DNA of 64,000 bases, taken from the NCBI GenBank assembly GCA_037783415.1, contig JAZGTN010000051.1, positions 1,054,001 to 1,118,000 on the forward strand. Direction: 5' to 3'. The notes under the pieces were generated by a model. It saw nothing but the letters and a program-made list of their open reading frames with translations. It made no database searches and had not been told where the DNA came from. Positions 59,992 to 64,000 of the stretch are shown here, piece by piece. A program made the position numbers and the translations under genes. This DNA is from Leptasterias polaris. Lineage: Eukaryota > Echinodermata > Asteroidea > Forcipulatida > Asteriidae. Within the stretch, counting starts at the first letter, position 1. Every line of letters starts with the position of its first letter.

Positions 59992-61644
59992 ATCTTTTTG
60001 TATTTTTCCTCAACATACGGAGGTTAGAAACAATCTAAACTGAAGCCCCTAAATTAAAGTTAGCAACGTGTCTACTGCCATACTACGCTGAAAACACCGG
60101 TTCTCGTCTGATCACCGAAGTTAAGCATCGTCGGGCCCGGTCAGTACTTGGACGGGAGACCTCCTGGGAATACCGGGTGCTGTAGACATCTTTTGTATTT
60201 TTCCTCGACATACGGAGGTTAGATCTAAACTGGAAACTGAAGCCCCTATATTAAAGTCAACAAAGTGTTTACTGCCATACTACGCTGAAAACACCGGTTC
60301 TCGTCTGATCACCGAAGTTAAGCATCGTCAGGCCCGGTCAGTACTTGGACGGGAGACCTCCTGGGAATACCGGTGCTGTAGACATCTTTTGTATTTTTCC
60401 TCAAAATACGGAAGTTAGATATCTAAACTGGAAACTGAAGCCCCTATATTAAAGTCAACAAAGTGTCTACTGCCATACTACGCTGAAAACACTGGTTCTC
60501 GTCTGATCACTGAAGTTAAGAATCGTCGGGCCCGGTCAGTACTTGGACGGGAGACCTCCTGGGAATACCGGGTGCTGTAGACATCTTTTTGTATTTTTCC
60601 TCAACATACGGAGGTTAGAAACAATCTAAACTGAAGCCCCTAAATTAAAGTTAGCAACGTGTCTACTGCCATACTATGCTGAAAACACCGGTTCTCGTCT
60701 GATATCCGAAGTTAAGCATCGTCGGGCCCGGTCAGTACTTGGACGGGAGACCTCCTGGGAATACCGGGTGCTGTAGACATCTTTTTGTATTTTTCCTCAA
60801 CATACGGAGGTTAGAAACAATCTAAACTGAAGCCCCTAAATTAAAGTTAGCAACGTGTCTACTGCCATACTACGCTGAAAACACCGGTTCTCGTCTGATC
60901 ACCGAAGTTAAGCATCGTCGGGCCCGGTCAGTACTTGGACGGGAGACCTCCTGGGAATACCGGGTGCTGTAGACATCTTTTGTATTTTTCCTCGACATAC
61001 GGAGGTTAGATCTAAACTGGAAACTGAAGCCCCTATATTAAAGTCAACAAAGTGTTTACTGCCATACTACGCTGAAAACACCGGTTCTCGTCTGATCACC
61101 GAAGTTAAGCATCGTCAGGCCCAGTCAGTACTTGGACGGGAGACCTCCTGGGAATACCGTGTGCTGTAGACATCTTTTTGTATTTTTCCTCAACATACGG
61201 AGGTTAGAAACAATCTAAACTGAAGCCCCTAAATTAAAGTAAGCAACGTGTCTACTGCCATACTACGCTGAAAACACCGGTTCTCGTCTGATCACCGAAG
61301 TTAAGCATCGTCGGGCCCGGTCAGTACTTGGACGGGAGACCTCCTGGGAATACCGGGTGCTGTAGACATCTTTTGTATTTTTCCTCGACATACGGAGGTT
61401 AGATCTAAACTGGAAACTGAAGCCCCTATATTAAAGTCAACAAAGTGTTTACTGCCATACTACGCTGAAAACACCGGTTCTCGTCTGATCACCGAAGTTA
61501 AGCATCGTCAGGCCCGGTCAGTACTTGGATGGGAGACCTCCTGGGAATACCGGTGCTGTAGACATCTTTTGTATTTTTCCTCAAAATACGGAAGTTAGAT
61601 ATCTAAACTGGAAACTGAAGCCCCTATATTAAAGTCAACAAAGT

Positions 61645-61766
61645 GTCTACTGCCATACTACGCTGAAAACACCGGTTCTCGTCTGATCATGCACTGAAGT
61701 TAAGAATCGTCGGGCCCGGTCAGTACTTGGACGGGAGACCTCCTGGGAATACCGGGTGCTGTAGAC
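61645..61766 (+). rRNA. 5S rRNA with 4-nt insertion in helix III
   Basis: 122 nt. GATCATGCACTGAAG replaces GATCACTGAAG. The inserted ATGC or TGCA lies on the 3' strand of helix III and should disturb it. C57A is also present. Unique in the window and probably a pseudogene, but promoter boxes are mostly intact. Confidence 0.85.
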
Positions 61767-62632
61767 ATCTTTTTGTATTTTTCCTCAACATACGGAGGTT
61801 AGAAACAATCTAAACTGAAGCCCCTAAATTAAAGTTAACAACGTGTCTACTCCCATACTACGCTGAAAACACCGGTTCTCGTCTGATCACCGAAGTTAAG
61901 CATCGTCGGGCCCGGTCAGTACTTGGACGGGAGACCTCCTGGGAATACTGGGTGCTGTAGACATATTTTTGTATTTGTCCTCAACATACGGAGGTTAGAA
62001 ACAATCTAAACTGAAGCCCCTAAATTAAAGTCAGCAACGTGTCTACTGCCATACTACGCTGAAAACACCGGTTCTCGTCTGATCACCGAAGTTAAGCATC
62101 GTTGGGCCCGGTCAGTACTTGGACGGGAGACCTCCTGGGAATACCGGGTGCTGTAGACATCTTTTGTATTTTTCCTCGACATAAGGAGGTTAGATCTAAA
62201 CTGGAAACTGAAGCCCCTATATTAAAGTCAACAAAGTGTTTACTGCCATACTACGCTGAAAACACCGGTTCTCGTCTGATCACCGAAGTTAAGCATCGTC
62301 AGGCCCGGTCAGTACTTGGACGGGAGACCTCCTGGGAATACCGGGTGATGTAGACATCTTTTGTATTTTTCCTCAAAATACGGAAGTTAGATATCTAAAC
62401 TGGAAACTGAAGCCCCTATATTAAAGTCAACAAAGTGTCTACTGCCATACTACGCTGAAAACACCGGTTCTCGTCTGATCACTGAAGTTAAGAATCGTCG
62501 GGCCCGGTCAGTACTTGGACGGGAGACCTCCTGGGAATACCGGGTGCTGTAGATATCTTTTTGTATTTTTCCTCAACATACGGAGGTTAGAAACAATCTA
62601 AACTGAAGCCCCTAAATTAAAGTTAGCAACGT

Positions 62633-62750
62633 GTCTAGTGCCATACTACGCTGAAAACACCGGTTCTCGTCTGATCACTGAAGTTAAGCATCGTCGGGCC
62701 CGGTCAGTACTTGGACGGGAGACCTCCTGGGAATACCGGGTGCTGTATAC
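62633..62750 (+). rRNA. 5S rRNA variant C6G/G116T
   Basis: 5' end GTCTAGTGCC and 3' end GTATAC; two helix I pairs (C3-G116 and C6-G113) are lost without compensation. Confidence 0.88.
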
Positions 62751-63224
62751 ATCTTTTTGTATTTTTCCTCAACATACGGAGGTTAGAAACAATCTAAACT
62801 GAAGCCCCTAAATTAAAGTTAGCAACGTGTCTACTGCCATACTACGCTGAAAACACCGGTTCTCGTCTGATCACTGAAGTTAAGCATCGTCGGGCCCGGT
62901 CAGTACTTGGACGGGAGACCTCCTGGGAATACCGGGTGCTGTAGACATCTTTTGTATTTTTCCTCGACATACGGAGGTTAGATCTAAACTGGAAACTGAA
63001 GCCCCTATATTAAAGTCAACAAAGTGTTTACTGCCATACTACGCTGAAAACACCGGTTCTCGTCTGATCACCGAAGTTAAGCATCGTCAGGCCCGGTCAG
63101 TACTTGGACGGAAGACCTCCTGGGAATACCGGGTGCTGTAGACATCTTTTGTATTTTTCCTCAAAATACGGAAGTTAGATATCTAAACTGGAAACTGAAG
63201 CCCCTAAATTAAAGTTAGCAACGT

Positions 63225-63342
63225 GTATACTGCCATACTACGCTGAAAACACCGGTTCTCGTCTGATCACCGAAGTTAAGCATCGTCGGGCCCGGTCAGT
63301 ACTTGGACGGGAGACCTCCTGGGAATACCGGGTGCTGTATAC
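63225..63342 (+). rRNA. 5S rRNA with compensatory helix I change C3A/G116T
   Basis: The gene begins GTATAC and ends GTATAC, which is self-complementary, so helix I is fully paired with A3-U116 in place of C3-G116. Other C3A genes (e.g. 1853, 33420) keep G116, and the other G116T genes noticed (56921, 62633) keep C3. Confidence 0.9.
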
Positions 63343-63816
63343 ATCTTTTTGTATTTTTTCTCAACATACGGAGGTTAGAAACAATCTAAACTGAAGCCCC
63401 TAAATTAAAGTTAGCAACGTGTCTACTGCCATACTACGCTGAAAACACCGGTTCTCGTCTGATCACCGAAGTTAAGCATCGTCGGGCCCGGTCAGTACTT
63501 GGATGGGAGACCTCCTGGGAATACCGGGTGCTGTAGACATCTTTTGTATTTTTCCTCGACATACGGAGGTTAGATCTAAACTGGAAACTGAAGCCCCTAT
63601 ATTAAAGTCAACAAAGTGTTTACTGCCATACTACGCTGAAAACACTGGTTCTCGTCTGATCACCGAAGTTAAGCATCGTCAGGCTCGGTCAGTACTTGGA
63701 CGGGAGACCTCCTGGGAATACCGGGTGCTGTAGACATCTTTTGTATTTTTCCTCAAAATACGCAAGTTAGATATCTAAACTGGAAACTGAAGCCCCTATA
63801 TTAAAGTCAACAAAGT

Positions 63817-63934
63817 GTCTACTGCCATACTACGCTGAAAACACCGGTTCTCGTCTGATCACTGAAGTTAAGAATCGTCGGTCCCGGTCAGTACTTGGAC
63901 GGGAGACCTCCTGGGAATACCGGGTGCTGTAGAC
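63817..63934 (+). rRNA. 5S rRNA copy 324, last complete gene
   Basis: Carries C47T (CACTGAAG), C57A (AAGAATCG) and G66T (CGGTCCC). It is preceded by a C spacer with ATACGCAAG, a change not seen elsewhere. Confidence 0.92.
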
Positions 63935-64000
63935 ATCTTTTTGTATTTTTCCTCAACATACGGAGGTTAGAAACAATCTAAACTGAAGCCCCTAAATTAA
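63935..64000 (+). other. Partial type A spacer at right edge
   Basis: 66 of 78 nt of an A spacer, cut within the AT-rich element. The next gene would begin about 12 nt beyond the window. Confidence 0.9.

Larger units (their letters stand above)
59599..61766 (+). repeat. 1180-bp repeat of six units in the right-end zone
   Basis: Starts 59677, 59874, 60070, 60267, 60465 recur at 60857, 61054, 61250, 61447, 61645 with the same spacer order. The right copies have diverged (4-nt insertion at 61645, AGTAAGC before 61250). Confidence 0.8.
56527..63934 (+). rRNA. 5S rRNA genes, copies 287-324
   Basis: Gene starts: 56527, 56723, 56921, 57117, 57312, 57510, 57706, 57903, 58099, 58297, 58497, 58695, 58891, 59087, 59285, 59481, 59677, 59874, 60070, 60267, 60465, 60661, 60857, 61054, 61250, 61447, 61645, 61845, 62041, 62238, 62437, 62633, 62829, 63026, 63225, 63421, 63618, 63817. 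Length 118 nt, except 117 nt at 56723, 60267, 61447 and 122 nt at 61645. Characteristic changes are G64A in box A, C57A, and G116T at the 3' end. B-type spacers often carry a C-type 3' end (GTCAACAAAGT). Confidence 0.95.
1..64000 (+). repeat. Tandem 5S rDNA array, 324 gene copies
   Basis: Every 196-205 bp the same 118-nt gene recurs in the same orientation, with no unrelated sequence between units. 5S rRNA is the small RNA of the large ribosomal subunit, sitting in the central protuberance with uL18 and uL5; it is made by RNA polymerase III through TFIIIA, TFIIIC and TFIIIB. The sequence shows complementary termini, a type 1 internal promoter at family-standard positions, the near-universal GGGAATACCGGGTGCTGTAG 3' domain, and T-run terminators. 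Gene-to-gene spacing was checked for all 324 copies: usually 196, 197 or 199, with 195 (one C lost in the spacer), 202 or 205 (GTCTAG and TAT insertions), 189 (10-bp deletion) and 260 (insertion of a gene fragment) as exceptions. Both window edges fall inside spacers, so the array is longer than 64 kb. Confidence 0.98.

Noticed and set aside
1..64000. CRISPR array
   Set aside because: Units are near identical throughout, the repeat is 118 nt of rRNA and the spacers fall into three families instead of being unique.
1..64000. Centromeric or other noncoding satellite DNA
   Set aside because: The unit contains a full eukaryotic 5S gene with internal promoter and terminator, so it is rDNA even if some blocks may be silent.
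1..64000. 5S-derived SINE (SINE3 type)
   Set aside because: Such elements carry only part of the 5S gene plus an unrelated body, poly-A or LINE-derived tail and target-site duplications, and are dispersed. Here complete genes lie in tandem.
1..64000. Bacterial 5S rRNA in an rrn operon
   Set aside because: No 16S or 23S genes nearby, and the box A / box C internal promoter and T-run terminators are those of eukaryotic RNA polymerase III genes.
1..64000. Undescribed defence or mobile system
   Set aside because: No coding capacity, no integrase or transposase, no terminal repeats. The unusual structure is fully accounted for by unequal exchange and conversion within rDNA.

Overview
The whole window is one uninterrupted, head-to-tail tandem array of 5S ribosomal RNA genes on the + strand. 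By reading every unit I count 324 gene copies of about 118 nt plus one 32-nt 3' fragment. The copies are separated by AT-rich spacers of 77-81 nt (84 nt where a 6-nt insertion is present), so the basic unit is 196, 197 or 199 bp. The array runs off both edges: the window opens 5 nt into a spacer and closes 66 nt into another. I see no protein-coding gene, tRNA, snRNA, spliced leader, transposon or CRISPR array.

The gene is eukaryotic. It has the type 1 RNA polymerase III internal promoter at the standard positions (box A nt 50-64, intermediate element nt 67-72, box C nt 80-97), self-complementary ends (GTCTAC / GTAGAC) and T-run terminators. Its wording resembles metazoan, probably invertebrate, 5S rRNA (for example the stretch ACCGGTTCTCGTCTGATCACC). 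I cannot name the species or phylum. The nucleotide positions in this annotation count the G of GTCTAC as nt 1.

Three spacer families exist. A has 78 nt, T5 terminator and dyad arms 5 nt apart. B has 79 nt, T4 terminator and abutting arms. C has 81 nt, an ATATTTTG terminator and arms 2 nt apart. A units tend to alternate with B or C units, giving a loose dimeric period of about 393-398 bp. Above this lies a nested history of segmental duplication, legible from constant offsets between gene starts and shared private mutations. The events are 7104 bp (36 units, 2763-16970), 3360 bp (17 units), 788 bp (4 units), 1966 bp (10 units), 4528 bp (23 units), 589 bp (3 units), 1386 bp (7 units), 989 bp (5 units), 8885 bp (45 units), 3143 bp (16 units), 1373 bp (7 units), 1963 bp (10 gene copies) and 1180 bp (6 units).

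Regional character: 1-20131 is dominated by the 7104/3360 bp duplications; 20132-44993 by mosaics rich in a TAT insertion and a GTCTAG insertion; 44994-52652 by a 16-unit block with many point mutations in conserved positions; 52653-56446 by a rearranged junction and a hybrid spacer; 56447-64000 by a more divergent variant set (G64A, C57A, G116T). Many copies carry changes in the internal promoter or helices and may be nonfunctional, so the number of active genes may be well below 324. All start positions are listed in the block entries; notable variants have their own entries.
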